DNA from: Actinomycetes bacterium
Lineage (GTDB): Bacteria > Planctomycetota > Phycisphaerae > JAACET01
NCBI GenBank assembly: GCA_030631725.1
Contig: DAOVKO010000003.1
Span: forward strand, 1 to 26,551
DNA: 26,551 nucleotides
Direction of reading: 5' to 3'
How positions within the stretch are numbered: the first letter of the stretch is position 1; each line of letters begins with the position of its first letter. Below are positions 9,192-18,783 of this stretch, in pieces. The notes under the pieces are model-generated. The model was not told where the DNA came from. It saw nothing but the letters and a program-made list of their open reading frames with translations, and made no database searches. Position numbers and translations under genes: made by a program.

Positions 9192-11957
9192 ATGCTGAGT
9201 GAAAGTACTGAGACAATTCAGCAGTTTGCTTACACGGGGAGATTCTCCAGCGACCAATTGATTGGCGTGGGGATTGTGTTGGGGATAATCATTGTCCTGC
9301 TGACGTGGCGCGAATCTCGCCGGGTGAGTTGGTGGCTTCTGCCGATACTGGGATGTTTGAGGCTCGGCGCGCTTGCTTTGGCCCTGTGGATCCTGGCTGA
9401 ACCGTCTGTAGTAACCAAGACCGTCCACAGAAGCCCGAAATCCCTCACACTGCTGGTGGACACCAGTGCCAGCATGGATGTTGTTGAGGAACCTGAAGAT
9501 TCTGCAACTGCCCTGCGATGGGCTGTGGCTGCGGATTCACAGGCCCCCTCGGTCCCCTTGGCGGAGCTTGACGGTGCCGCTGCCGCTATGTCCGCTGCCT
9601 GCCGGGGGTTCGCGGAGCTTGTCGAGGCCAGTCAACTGAACCCCAAAAAACGGCTGGTGGCAGAACTTGCCGAGGATACTCAGGAGGCCGTTGCAACTGC
9701 GATTGATCAACTACGCCGAGCTGACTCGGAAGCTCTGCTGGCCAACAGAACAGAACTGCGCCAAATGCACCGGAGCCTGCGGGATTCTCTGCTGCCTGAG
9801 CTAAAGACGCTGGCTGGAGACGCCAAGGCTGGGCGGTTGTTGTTTAGTGGTCGCCCCGATGATCGTTTTTCCAATATAGCAGACGCATTGGCTGGAGCAA
9901 ATAGCAAGATTCACCGCTTAGCTGACAGCGTGGCCGCCGACTGGGCCGCCATGCCAAACGCGAAAACACGCTCCCAGGAAGGTATGACCAGAATTGAGAG
10001 AGTCGCTGCATTGTTGGATCAGGCCCAAAACTCATGGCTTGAGGACATTTCGCAGCAGGCCAGAGTGAGTTGCTATCGTTTCGACTCTTCCGTTTGGCAG
10101 GAGGAAACGAGCGACTGGCGAAAGCTGCTCTTGACCGGCGACACCCTGACTAAATTCGCGACGGACCTGACGGGGGCATTGGGAGAGGCCTTGAAGAGTT
10201 CCGGCGGAACCACCCAGGCCGTGGTCCTCTTGACGGATGGGGCCCACAATATCGGCGATGATCCGCGCAAGATGCTCGCCAGTATGTCCGGTTTGCCGGT
10301 ATACATTGTTCCCATAGGCAATACTCGGCCGGTTCGCGACGTGATTCTCCATCATATAAAGGCACCGCGAAGTGTTTTTGAAAATGATCACCTGGTCATC
10401 GAGGCCACGGTTGATGCCCATCAATGCGCGGGCGAAGAACTTGAGATTGAGCTATTTCAGAAGGGCCAGGTTATAGACAGCCGGAAGATGACCGTACCCA
10501 CCGACAGCTTTGCCCAGCGAGTCATATTCACTCGCAAAGCGGAGAAGATCGGCCGGTTGGAATTCAGCCTGAAAGTAACAGAGTTGCCCGACGAGAAAGT
10601 CTCGCAGAACAACGAAGCCAAGGTAAGTGTCGATGTAATCGAAGGCACAATCAACGTGCTCTTGGCTGAGGAGTTCCCGCGTTGGGAGTTTCGCTATCTG
10701 TATAATCTTTTCGACAGAGACGAGCGAATCGTTATGAACTCCATACTCTTCGAACCAGCCCGACACGGCGGCCGAGTTGTTCGGGGCGAGCGCTTGCCGT
10801 CGAGTTTGGAGGCCTGGAGTAGATATCGCGTCGCAATCCTCGGCGACCTGTCTCCAGGACGGCTCGGACCGATTCAGCAGGATCTATTGGAACAATACGT
10901 TTCGCGGCGGGGCGGCACGCTTATAGTTCTGGCCGGTAAAAACGCCATGCCTGCAGCATATATGGATAGCCCATTTGGGCAGATGATCCCGGTCGAACGA
11001 CACAGCCAACGGCAAGACTTTTCCCGCGGAATGGGCTTGTTTCTGACAGCCCAGGGCCGATCGACGGCAGCTCTTAAGCTATCAGATGATCCGTTGGCTG
11101 CAGCCAGGATTTGGAGTCAAATGGGCCGTCGGATTTATGCCCTTTCCGAGTATTCCTCGCCCAAGCCCACCAGCCGGGTACTCATAGCAGCGGTACCACT
11201 GGCCAGAACACAGAGCCCCGAACGTAAGCGGAGTGCCTTTCTCTGCTGGCAGTACTACGGCAGAGGCAGGGTGGTTTACATCTCGGCCCCTGTAACCTAC
11301 CAATTGCGCATGCGCAAAGGCGATCGTTATCACCATAAGTTCTGGGCACAATTACTTCGCTGGGCAGTAGCCCGGGAAATGGGCGGCGGCTCGAAGACGG
11401 TGCATCTGAGCACGGACAAGACGCGATACGAACATGAGGAAACGGTAGAAGTGGTGGTCGAATTCAATACTCTGCATGGCGAACCCGTCAGTGGGGCTTC
11501 AGCTCGTGTTCTTGCCAGGGATGACCAGAGCATCGTGGCCTCGGTGGACTTAGTTGAAGATGAAGACGTTGCCGGTCGCTACCACGCTTCTCTGGAAGGG
11601 CTGCCGTCGGGCCTGCTGTCGATTCAAGTCGAAGGTGCGACAGTGCAATCCTTGCTGGCATCCGAGGCCTACGGCCAAGTGGTCGAGACTTCCATCGATA
11701 TAGACTTGGAGAAGACACTGGAATTGCGCAACACCCGCTGCAATCTTTCCTTACTGAATCAAATTGCCGAATCGACCGCTGGGCAGGTCATACCTCCGAC
11801 CGCACTGAAGACAGTCATATCCGGACTTGATCTGTCGCCCAAAGTTTCTCATACCGTAAGTCAGCAGCCCCTCTGGGCAAAGTGGACCTACCTGTGGCTC
11901 TTTCTGGGGCTGTTGACGTCCGAGTGGATAATTCGAAAACTCTTTGGCCTGGCTTAG
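9192..11957 (+). CDS. VWA domain membrane protein with large helical insertion and amidotransferase-like domain
   Basis: This 921-residue protein has two N-terminal membrane helices (about 23-40 and 47-68). A VWA domain follows whose MIDAS (DTSAS, 90-94) is separated from its TDG loop (348-350) by about 255 residues. That is some 150 more than in the preceding gene. The extra part is helical and charged (about 120-290). Downstream are beta-rich segments (about 370-480), an amidotransferase-like region (RYLYNLFDRDERI near 500, VSRRGGTLIVLAGKNAMP near 570-590) and a C-terminal membrane helix (about 897-915). It starts 56 bp after the BatA-type gene; the Shine-Dalgarno is weak. The architecture parallels the upstream protein, so the two may be ancient paralogues acting as a pair. 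Function is unknown beyond a MoxR-linked envelope role. Confidence 0.85.
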   Translation: MLSESTETIQQFAYTGRFSSDQLIGVGIVLGIIIVLLTWRESRRVSWWLLPILGCLRLGALALALWILAEPSVVTKTVHRSPKSLTLLVDTSASMDVVEEPEDSATALRWAVAADSQAPSVPLAELDGAAAAMSAACRGFAELVEASQLNPKKRLVAELAEDTQEAVATAIDQLRRADSEALLANRTELRQMHRSLRDSLLPELKTLAGDAKAGRLLFSGRPDDRFSNIADALAGANSKIHRLADSVAADWAAMPNAKTRSQEGMTRIERVAALLDQAQNSWLEDISQQARVSCYRFDSSVWQEETSDWRKLLLTGDTLTKFATDLTGALGEALKSSGGTTQAVVLLTDGAHNIGDDPRKMLASMSGLPVYIVPIGNTRPVRDVILHHIKAPRSVFENDHLVIEATVDAHQCAGEELEIELFQKGQVIDSRKMTVPTDSFAQRVIFTRKAEKIGRLEFSLKVTELPDEKVSQNNEAKVSVDVIEGTINVLLAEEFPRWEFRYLYNLFDRDERIVMNSILFEPARHGGRVVRGERLPSSLEAWSRYRVAILGDLSPGRLGPIQQDLLEQYVSRRGGTLIVLAGKNAMPAAYMDSPFGQMIPVERHSQRQDFSRGMGLFLTAQGRSTAALKLSDDPLAAARIWSQMGRRIYALSEYSSPKPTSRVLIAAVPLARTQSPERKRSAFLCWQYYGRGRVVYISAPVTYQLRMRKGDRYHHKFWAQLLRWAVAREMGGGSKTVHLSTDKTRYEHEETVEVVVEFNTLHGEPVSGASARVLARDDQSIVASVDLVEDEDVAGRYHASLEGLPSGLLSIQVEGATVQSLLASEAYGQVVETSIDIDLEKTLELRNTRCNLSLLNQIAESTAGQVIPPTALKTVISGLDLSPKVSHTVSQQPLWAKWTYLWLFLGLLTSEWIIRKLFGLA

Positions 11958-11963
11958 TGGCCC

Positions 11964-11970
11964 AAGGAGG
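11964..11970 (+). promoter_or_regulatory. Strong Shine-Dalgarno of the DUF4175-like gene
   Basis: AAGGAGG lies 8 bp before the ATG at 11979, in the 21-bp gap after the preceding stop. It is the best ribosome binding site in the cluster and fixes the start. Confidence 0.75.
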
Positions 11971-11978
11971 ATCTGCCA

Positions 11979-14900
11979 ATGTCATCGCAACAACACAACA
12001 ACCCGATACCGGCGGAAGTGAAGAACAAGCTGCGCAAAGTACGGCGGCGCATGCGCCTGCTGGCAGCCATGAGGGGGCTGATTATCACCGTTGCTGTATT
12101 GTTGGTTTCCATGTTGGCAGTCATGTTGATCGACCGCTTTGTATCGATCCTCGACAAGCGATGGCGTTGCCTGTTGACATATACGTCGCTGTGTCTGGCC
12201 GGAGCAGCGATGATCGTATGGCTCCTTCGGCCGTTGTTTCTGCGTCGGGGTCTCTCGGCGGTGGCCATGGCTGTTGACAATGCAGTGCCATCTCTTGAAG
12301 AACGCTGGGCAACGGTGACGGAGCTTTCCCAGAGTACGGACCCCCCGGAGATTAAGGGCTCTGAGATGCTGATCAATAAGGTTGCCGAAGAGGCCGAAAA
12401 TATGAACCACCTAGTAAGGCCTCGAAGTGTAGTGTCCCCGAGACAGCTTCGCAACGGGGCCCTGGTGCTGGCAGGTGCAGTTGCAGTACTGCTGCTGGGG
12501 CTTCTGGCCTCGTTTGAGTACACCTCAGTGCTGCTGAGACGTTTCTGGGCTCCGAACAGTGACATTTCTCTTACCCACGTGGTTGCCTTGACGGGCAGTA
12601 GCCACGTCCCTCGGCACGAACCTATAACTCTTGAGGCTAGGCTCGAAGGCCGTACGCCGAGATCAGCCAGGCTGTTTATCCGCGGCGAGGACGGCCGTGA
12701 AAACTCGCTGACCTTGGACGTGGCCCCCGATTCGGGATTGGTACGCTACTCGATCAAATCCGTGAAGGAATCCTTTCGTTACCGCGTTCGGGCAGGCGAC
12801 ACACAGACAGAATGGTACACAATCGAACCAATAGACCGCCCCAGTATTGCGAAAGTCCGTTTCAGTGTTACTCCACCGGACTATTCCCACCTTCCAGCCG
12901 AGCAAAAGGATGCCCTGCCAAGCCGCTTTCGCATGCTTCAAGGCAGCCGCCTGCAGATCGATCTGCTGCCAACCAAGCCGCTAGCCTCCTTGGAATTACA
13001 GTTCGCCACAGATCAATCGGCCCCGCTCACCGCCACGCCAGAGCAGTGGTATAGCTACAGCACCGTGCTGAATAAGAGCACATCTTTCACGGTGGAACTG
13101 ACCGACCATCATGGCCTGAAGAATCTCAGGCCGCCAAGGTGCCGCCTTTTGGTATATAAGGATCAGCCCCCAGTTGTCGAAATCATTTCCCCGGAACGCG
13201 ACATCGCGGTTGCCCCGGATGAAACAATCCCCATCGAGTTTCGAGCCAATGATGACTTTGGTATCGCCGAGGCCGAGCTTCAGGTGAGTATTAATTATGC
13301 CGACAAGGATGATCAAACCTTTACCATTCCGATCGATCTGAATGATCAGATGGATCCGGCCAACATCAAAGGCAAAACCGAACTGGACCTATCGAAGCTC
13401 GAACTCAAGCACGGCGACCAACTGAGCTATACCATCAAGGTGGCCGACAGCAGGCTCGCAACAAGCAGCAGTAGCGGCTCCATTGGGCAAAGCGGACAGC
13501 CGGATGAATCGCAAGAGGCTCTGGCGACAGCTGACACGAACCAATCTGCCCAAGGCACAGACGCGGGCACCGGCCAAGAAGCAGATGCGCAGAACCAAAC
13601 GACAGAATCCGACCAGGCGAAGGCAGGTTCCCCATCCGATCAGGCGAAGGCAGGCTCCCCATCAGGCCAGCCCCCGAATGAGATGACAAAAAGATCGATG
13701 CCCAGCCAAGGCTGCAGCAGTTCCCAACCTAGCTACATCCAAATAGACGAATGGGCAGGTTCATTCGAAGGGCAGCAACGGGAAAAACTCCAGATTGCCA
13801 TCGAGGCATACATAAAACGATTGGATGCTCTGCTGTCAGCGGCACGAAAGCCGGCTGGCGAATTGGAAGAGCATGTGCGTTCGAGCCTGAACTGGCAGGA
13901 GCAAGAAGACCATAAGCTTACCGAGTCGTCGGCTCATCTGAAAGAAGCTGATGACACCATCGACGAACTGACCGATAAGAGTCGCAACACGCCATATGCC
14001 TTCATGGCTATGCAATTGGAGGATATTGGCCTGTCTCACGTTGATCCAGCCCGGGAAAATTTGGTCGAGGCGGGCCGATTGATCAATGAAGCTGACAAGC
14101 AACTGCAGCAGTTGAGCGAAGCCGTCTATCAGATCGACCAGGCCAAAGCCAAGCTTGCAGGGCTGACAAAACGATATAAGATGGCCAAGCGGGCAGAGGA
14201 ACTTGGCGAGGCAATGCAACGCGTAGCCAAGATGCATCAGATATTCATCGAGGACATGTTTGCATTCCTTAAATCAAAACCCCCAACGCTGAACCCGCGA
14301 ACCGGCGAGATGCTCGAAGTGAGCGACGAGTATGTCAAGAAGCTCAAAGAGAACGCCGAACGCTTCAAGGAGTTGTTGGCGGAATTGTCCAAGGTCTTGG
14401 CCGAGGATCCCTGGCTGCTTCGGCGATTTATGGCCATGGGAAGGCTGAATGCTGCGACACTCCGCGACCAGGCGACAATGCTGGCCAGGAGGCAAAAAGC
14501 TTTGTATGAAAATCTATGTGAATGGTGCGATGCAGACCGGAAAGATTTGCCGACTCTCCTGAGAAAATTACTGGCAGCAGAGGTTATGGAACAGTTGGAA
14601 TTAGCAGAGCAGGCAGCAAAGCTCAACGACAATATGATCGTCTGGCTGCCCCGAAACGTTGACAGTTCCAATAGCCTGATCGCGGACTGCCGGGAAATAT
14701 CCACTGAGGTGGTGTTGGCGTCTCGCCAACTGCATCGCGAAGCAGCGGCTAAGCGAATAGAACGTAGTCTTGGTCTGTCAGAAGAACTTTTGGAAAAACT
14801 CCGAGAATTGGACGGCCAACTTGCTGAGACTGCCCATCTGGGTGAAGATGAGCCAAAGTTGGCTGTGTACCTGGCGAACAGGACAGTGGAGACCATAAAG

Positions 14901-15707
14901 CTCATTGACCGGCAAGTGGGCTGGGCTGAAAAAGTCAAGGCACTACGCTCCGGGCGTTATGCCACGGTTGCTCGCATAGACCAGTATCGCCTTATGCAAG
15001 ACACACTTGAGTTGGGCGGCAAACTGGAAAGCGTCGAGGCAGTAGTAAGCAGCATCTCCGACGAGATTGCCGAGAAGGCCAACGAGTTGGTTGTAATTAT
15101 TAACGACGAAATCCCCGAACAACAGTTTGCGGCAATTTTGGCTTTGAAGGATGACGACTTGGACGAGGGGCGCCAGGCCGAGGCTCAGGCGGTCCAACTA
15201 TTTGCAAAGGCGGAAAAGGTATTCGACGAACTGCTTACACTGATAGAAAATTTGCCTGCAGAGGCTCCAACTGAACCCTGCCCGGTCCCCACGCTTGAGG
15301 ATATGCTGGCCATGCTGGAAAATGAACTCAAGGCATGTGAGAAGCTGGGAGCGGCTTGTAAGAAGCTCAACGTCATGACCAATCTGGATTGGATCATGGC
15401 AGGCTCGGGTTCCGGCGGCGGTTCTGGTTCGGGTGCGGCGGGCACGGCACAGGCACAGGCGAAGGCAGCTAAGGCCTTGGCCCAAATGGCCGCAGATTAC
15501 GCAAAGAAATGGAAACGGGGCGAGTTGTCAGCAGTAGACACTAGTGTGCCTTTCGATGACCAGCAATGGAATATACTGGTCTCCAAACTGCGTGAGGAAA
15601 TGCTTCAGGAGCGAGCGACCAATCCTCCGAAAAGATATCGCAAGGCCATTAACGGCTACTTCCACGGGATCGCCAAATGGGTATCCGAGAAGGACACCTC
15701 GCCGTAA
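11979..15707 (+). CDS. DUF4175-like giant coiled-coil membrane protein
   Basis: This 1242-residue protein has three membrane helices near its N terminus (about 27-51, 64-83, 161-180). Beta-rich periplasmic-type domains follow (about 190-485), then a Ser/Gln/Ala-rich low-complexity linker (about 490-575) with a tandem repeat. A long charged helical region (about 590-1140) is probably coiled coil. A Gly/Ser stretch sits near 1143-1155, and a conserved-looking C terminus (WNILVSKLREEMLQE, YRKAINGYFHGIAKW) ends it. That C-terminal motif and the membrane-then-Ig layout resemble DUF4175/hypothetical proteins found beside MoxR-VWA genes in planctomycetes and bacteroidetes. It may be a membrane-anchored scaffold reaching across the envelope. 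Assignment to DUF4175 is by resemblance only. Confidence 0.8.
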   Translation: MSSQQHNNPIPAEVKNKLRKVRRRMRLLAAMRGLIITVAVLLVSMLAVMLIDRFVSILDKRWRCLLTYTSLCLAGAAMIVWLLRPLFLRRGLSAVAMAVDNAVPSLEERWATVTELSQSTDPPEIKGSEMLINKVAEEAENMNHLVRPRSVVSPRQLRNGALVLAGAVAVLLLGLLASFEYTSVLLRRFWAPNSDISLTHVVALTGSSHVPRHEPITLEARLEGRTPRSARLFIRGEDGRENSLTLDVAPDSGLVRYSIKSVKESFRYRVRAGDTQTEWYTIEPIDRPSIAKVRFSVTPPDYSHLPAEQKDALPSRFRMLQGSRLQIDLLPTKPLASLELQFATDQSAPLTATPEQWYSYSTVLNKSTSFTVELTDHHGLKNLRPPRCRLLVYKDQPPVVEIISPERDIAVAPDETIPIEFRANDDFGIAEAELQVSINYADKDDQTFTIPIDLNDQMDPANIKGKTELDLSKLELKHGDQLSYTIKVADSRLATSSSSGSIGQSGQPDESQEALATADTNQSAQGTDAGTGQEADAQNQTTESDQAKAGSPSDQAKAGSPSGQPPNEMTKRSMPSQGCSSSQPSYIQIDEWAGSFEGQQREKLQIAIEAYIKRLDALLSAARKPAGELEEHVRSSLNWQEQEDHKLTESSAHLKEADDTIDELTDKSRNTPYAFMAMQLEDIGLSHVDPARENLVEAGRLINEADKQLQQLSEAVYQIDQAKAKLAGLTKRYKMAKRAEELGEAMQRVAKMHQIFIEDMFAFLKSKPPTLNPRTGEMLEVSDEYVKKLKENAERFKELLAELSKVLAEDPWLLRRFMAMGRLNAATLRDQATMLARRQKALYENLCEWCDADRKDLPTLLRKLLAAEVMEQLELAEQAAKLNDNMIVWLPRNVDSSNSLIADCREISTEVVLASRQLHREAAAKRIERSLGLSEELLEKLRELDGQLAETAHLGEDEPKLAVYLANRTVETIKLIDRQVGWAEKVKALRSGRYATVARIDQYRLMQDTLELGGKLESVEAVVSSISDEIAEKANELVVIINDEIPEQQFAAILALKDDDLDEGRQAEAQAVQLFAKAEKVFDELLTLIENLPAEAPTEPCPVPTLEDMLAMLENELKACEKLGAACKKLNVMTNLDWIMAGSGSGGGSGSGAAGTAQAQAKAAKALAQMAADYAKKWKRGELSAVDTSVPFDDQQWNILVSKLREEMLQERATNPPKRYRKAINGYFHGIAKWVSEKDTSP
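13611..13664 (+). repeat. 27-bp tandem duplication inside the linker of the DUF4175-like gene
   Basis: Two adjacent 27-bp units (13611-13637 and 13638-13664) differ at only three positions. Each encodes DQAKAGSPS, and a partial third unit (GQ) follows. The repeat keeps frame and lengthens a disordered Ser/Gln/Ala-rich linker. It probably arose by recent slippage or unequal recombination. Confidence 0.85.
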
Positions 15708-15734
15708 CCGTCTTATTTGTGAAGGGACAGGCAA

Positions 15735-16886
15735 ATGATCACACATGCTAAAAGTTGGCCCAAACGCACCGCTGTTTGTGTATTGATCTTTCTAGGGGCA
15801 ATTTCAGTGGTTTTTACGCTGGGCCAATCTTTGGTGGTCAGCGAGCCTTCGCCTGACGAGGTTTTGTCCGAACAGCAATGGAAACAAGTGGATGTGTCTG
15901 TGGCCCGAGCTCTGAAATGGCTGGCTTCGCAACAGCGCCGAGATGGATCCTTCCCCACAATTGAGCCTGGTCAGCCGGCCGTTAGCAGCCTTTGTGTGCT
16001 GGCCTTCTTGGCCCGCGGGCATAGACCGGGAGAGGGACCTTACGGCCAGAACATCAACGCGGGCATCGATTTCGTTCTTTCCTGCCAGAAGGCCAACGGG
16101 CTTCTTTGTTACCAAGTACCCGAGAGGAGTTATATGCCGCGTAAAGCCTCTCACACCTACACTTATAATCACGCTATCGCGGGTCTGTTGCTGGGTGAAG
16201 TATACGGGATGACCGACAGAAATCGAGCCGATAGGATTCGTGTTGCCATCGAGAGGGCTCTGAAGTTTACCTATGAAAAGCAAATAAAGAGGCCGAAGCA
16301 GCGTCCCAGCGATCGGGGGGGCTGGCGGTATGAGCGCCCCGACGACTTATTGTCAGACCTGTCGGTGACGAGCTGGCATCTGATGTTCCTGCGGTCGGCC
16401 AAGAATGCCGGCTTCAATGTGCCTAAGGAAAATATGGACGAGGGCTTAGGATTTGTACAGCGATGCTTCGACAGCCGAACAGGCGGTTTCCTGTATAATC
16501 CAGCTGAGCGCACCCCACTAAGGGCGATGGCCGGGGCTGGGATCCTCTCGTTGTCTCTTGGAGGTCTGCACGGGACACCTATGGCCCGCAGGGCCGGGGA
16601 TTGGCTGCTGAAATATCCCTTCGACCGCTACAAGGAGACTACAGCGACCTGCAAGCGATTCCACTACGACGCATTTTACTGCAGCCAGGCCATGTATCAA
16701 TTAGGCGGCAAACACTGGGCCCAGTTCTATCCGGTGCTTGTCCGTACTTATCTGGCCAACCAAAGGCCAGACGGATCATGGGATGTCGATAAACGGGACG
16801 CCGTTTTCGGCAATGCTCTCTCAACCGGGTTTGCCGTACTTGCACTAACGACGCCTTACCAACTGCTGCCCATCTTTCAGCGGTAA
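15735..16886 (+). CDS. Prenyltransferase/squalene-cyclase-fold repeat protein, exported
   Basis: This 383-residue protein begins with an uncleaved or cleaved signal segment (about 12-35). An alpha/alpha-barrel follows whose repeats carry QW-like motifs: ALKWLASQQRRDGSF (about 58-72) and YLANQRPDGSW (about 338-348). It is about half the length of squalene-hopene cyclases, and I see no DxDD catalytic motif. It is therefore likely a non-enzymatic or differently active relative of the terpene-cyclase fold, acting outside the cytoplasm. The ATG has AAGGGA about 8 bp upstream and lies 27 bp after the DUF4175-like gene. Proteins of this type recur next to MoxR/VWA clusters in planctomycetes, to my knowledge. 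Its ligand is unknown. Confidence 0.85.
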   Translation: MITHAKSWPKRTAVCVLIFLGAISVVFTLGQSLVVSEPSPDEVLSEQQWKQVDVSVARALKWLASQQRRDGSFPTIEPGQPAVSSLCVLAFLARGHRPGEGPYGQNINAGIDFVLSCQKANGLLCYQVPERSYMPRKASHTYTYNHAIAGLLLGEVYGMTDRNRADRIRVAIERALKFTYEKQIKRPKQRPSDRGGWRYERPDDLLSDLSVTSWHLMFLRSAKNAGFNVPKENMDEGLGFVQRCFDSRTGGFLYNPAERTPLRAMAGAGILSLSLGGLHGTPMARRAGDWLLKYPFDRYKETTATCKRFHYDAFYCSQAMYQLGGKHWAQFYPVLVRTYLANQRPDGSWDVDKRDAVFGNALSTGFAVLALTTPYQLLPIFQR

Positions 16887-16947
16887 GCGTCTGCAGTGTG
16901 GAATGTAACCATAACAAGTAGCGGAGTCTGTATGACGGGTCATATGT

Positions 16948-16953
16948 AGGAGG
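16948..16953 (+). promoter_or_regulatory. Shine-Dalgarno of the TIM-barrel gene
   Basis: AGGAGG lies 5 bp before the GTG at 16959 and supports that non-ATG start, which gives a complete signal peptide. Confidence 0.6.
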
Positions 16954-16958
16954 ATGCC

Positions 16959-18629
16959 GTGCAGCGCGAAATTCATGCGGAAAATCTGGGTTTGTTCGGC
17001 GCATTAATCTTGTGTCTTGTTGCCAATACAGTGTTGGCTGGTGGTAATCCAGTAAAAACCAAGCCTTCGCAGCCGAAGTGGTCTCAGGCCAAACAAGCCA
17101 GAGTCAAAGTTGCGAAGAGACAGCGCCGCATAATCTTCAACGACGACATGTATGAGCTGAATCGCAAGTGGGCGAATACGGCAGACGGCCTTTTGAAAGG
17201 GCGACTAAAGCCGTTGGTGGGCACACAGGTGGACACCATTTCCTTCTCTGTAATAGAGGCAGATGCGCCTGTGTATGATAGCAAGGTCCAGCCCATCTAT
17301 GGGGATGCGCATGGCGGGCCGCCACCATACTGGCCGAACATCACTGCCAATATCAAGGCCCTGAGTAAAGCCGGCCAATGTCCTATACAGATCATCACGG
17401 ATTTCGCCCACGGTAACGGTATGGAGTCATGGGCCCACGTTCGCATGAACGACTGCCACGATAGTTTCGTCCGCGGCTGGCTCTCCACCTGGAAGAAGCA
17501 GCATCCCGAGCTGCTGGTGGACAGTAGAGGAGTGCCGCGAAACAAAGACAGACACCCCCTCGGGCTCTACGTCAGCGCCCTGGACTTCTCGCATCAGGAG
17601 GTCCGGGACCGCAAGTTGGAGATCATCGAGGAGATCTGCCAGAGATACGACATTGACGGGTTCGAGTTGGATTACATCCGCCACCCGGTGCTTTTCAGCA
17701 GGACCATGCGGGGCCTGCCGGTTACTGCTGAAGAGGTGCAGATAATGACCTCCTTCCATCAGCGGATTCGCCAGATTACGGACGAGGCCGGCGCACGCCG
17801 AGGCCGGCCGATACTGCTGGCGGTCCGTGTGCCCGACACCCTCGAGCTATCTATGAATATCGGTCTGGACGTCCAGACCTGGTTGAAAAAAGACCTGGTG
17901 GACATCCTTATTGCTGGCGGAGGTTACGCTCCGTTTACGCTCCCAGTGGAAGAGTTCGTGAAAGTAGCCCATCAGTACTCAGTTCCGGTCTACCCCTGCA
18001 TTAACCGACAGGCCCCGCAGCAGGAGCAGGAGGTCTCGGGCGGTACCATCACGGAGGGCATCCGGGCTGTGGCGGCCAACTGGTATCGGGCGGGCGCCGA
18101 TGGTATCTATTTCTGGAACCTGGGGACGCCCTTCGAGTACAAAACCGGCTACGATCTGATCAGGACACGCCAAAGATGTTATGTCTGTCTCGACGAGGTC
18201 GGCGATCCAAAAATGCTGATCGGAAAAGACAAGCTGTTCTGTGTCGATGATTGGGTTCTTAGCTACTACACTCATATTTCCAGCCGGCCGCCGTTGCCGG
18301 TGACTTTGCAGCCGGGCGTGAGTCAGCGCGTGCCGTTCGTGGTGGGCGATGACATCGAGGCAGCGGCCAGGAGCGGCCTTCCTGCCAAACTGAAACTGTG
18401 GATCAAGTTCAGGGGTCCAGCACGAAGGGAAGCACTGGTCTTCCGACTTAACGGTAAACTTCTTACCGAGGGCAAATTTATGGGTGAGCATATGCTCAAG
18501 TACCGCTTAGACGCATCACAAATTAAGACAGGAAAGAACATTATTGAAGCATCACTCAAGAGTATCTCTGCCAGCGAGGTACAGCTGCGAAGTCTCAAAC
18601 TGGAGATTGAGTACAAGGCAGATAAATAA
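16959..18629 (+). CDS. Exported glycoside-hydrolase-like (beta/alpha)8 barrel protein
   Basis: This 556-residue protein has a signal peptide (about 1-27, ending VANTVLAGG). A TIM barrel resembling the GHL10-type putative glycoside hydrolases follows: HGNGMESWAHVRMND near 150, then YVSALDFSHQEVRDRKLEIIEEI, then YDIDGFELDYIRHP near 228-241, then ADGIYFWNLGTPFE near 380. The acidic pair in the FELDYIRHP strand is where related proteins carry key residues. A C-terminal beta domain (about 430-550) ends in LKLEIEYKADK. The GTG start is supported by AGGAGG 5 bp upstream. It follows the prenyltransferase-fold gene by 72 bp on the same strand, and may or may not share its transcript. Substrate is not predictable. 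A polysaccharide-processing role is plausible. Confidence 0.8.
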   Translation: MQREIHAENLGLFGALILCLVANTVLAGGNPVKTKPSQPKWSQAKQARVKVAKRQRRIIFNDDMYELNRKWANTADGLLKGRLKPLVGTQVDTISFSVIEADAPVYDSKVQPIYGDAHGGPPPYWPNITANIKALSKAGQCPIQIITDFAHGNGMESWAHVRMNDCHDSFVRGWLSTWKKQHPELLVDSRGVPRNKDRHPLGLYVSALDFSHQEVRDRKLEIIEEICQRYDIDGFELDYIRHPVLFSRTMRGLPVTAEEVQIMTSFHQRIRQITDEAGARRGRPILLAVRVPDTLELSMNIGLDVQTWLKKDLVDILIAGGGYAPFTLPVEEFVKVAHQYSVPVYPCINRQAPQQEQEVSGGTITEGIRAVAANWYRAGADGIYFWNLGTPFEYKTGYDLIRTRQRCYVCLDEVGDPKMLIGKDKLFCVDDWVLSYYTHISSRPPLPVTLQPGVSQRVPFVVGDDIEAAARSGLPAKLKLWIKFRGPARREALVFRLNGKLLTEGKFMGEHMLKYRLDASQIKTGKNIIEASLKSISASEVQLRSLKLEIEYKADK

Positions 18630-18783
18630 CATTAAACCCGGATTTCCCATATTCAAGTAGCGTATTTGAGTTTAAAAGTATCTGTAACATCCTACCATCG
18701 CACACCTAAGATTCGCTTATACCTTTCGTGGGGGTATTTGGGCCGGGCGAGGCCGTGGCTCGTCCGGTGGGGCATCCCCTGGG

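Noticed and set aside
6889..11957. Functional glutamine amidotransferase activity in the two VWA membrane proteins
   Set aside because: The regions resemble the amidotransferase fold, but no nucleophile-elbow cysteine with the usual surrounding glycine motif is visible.
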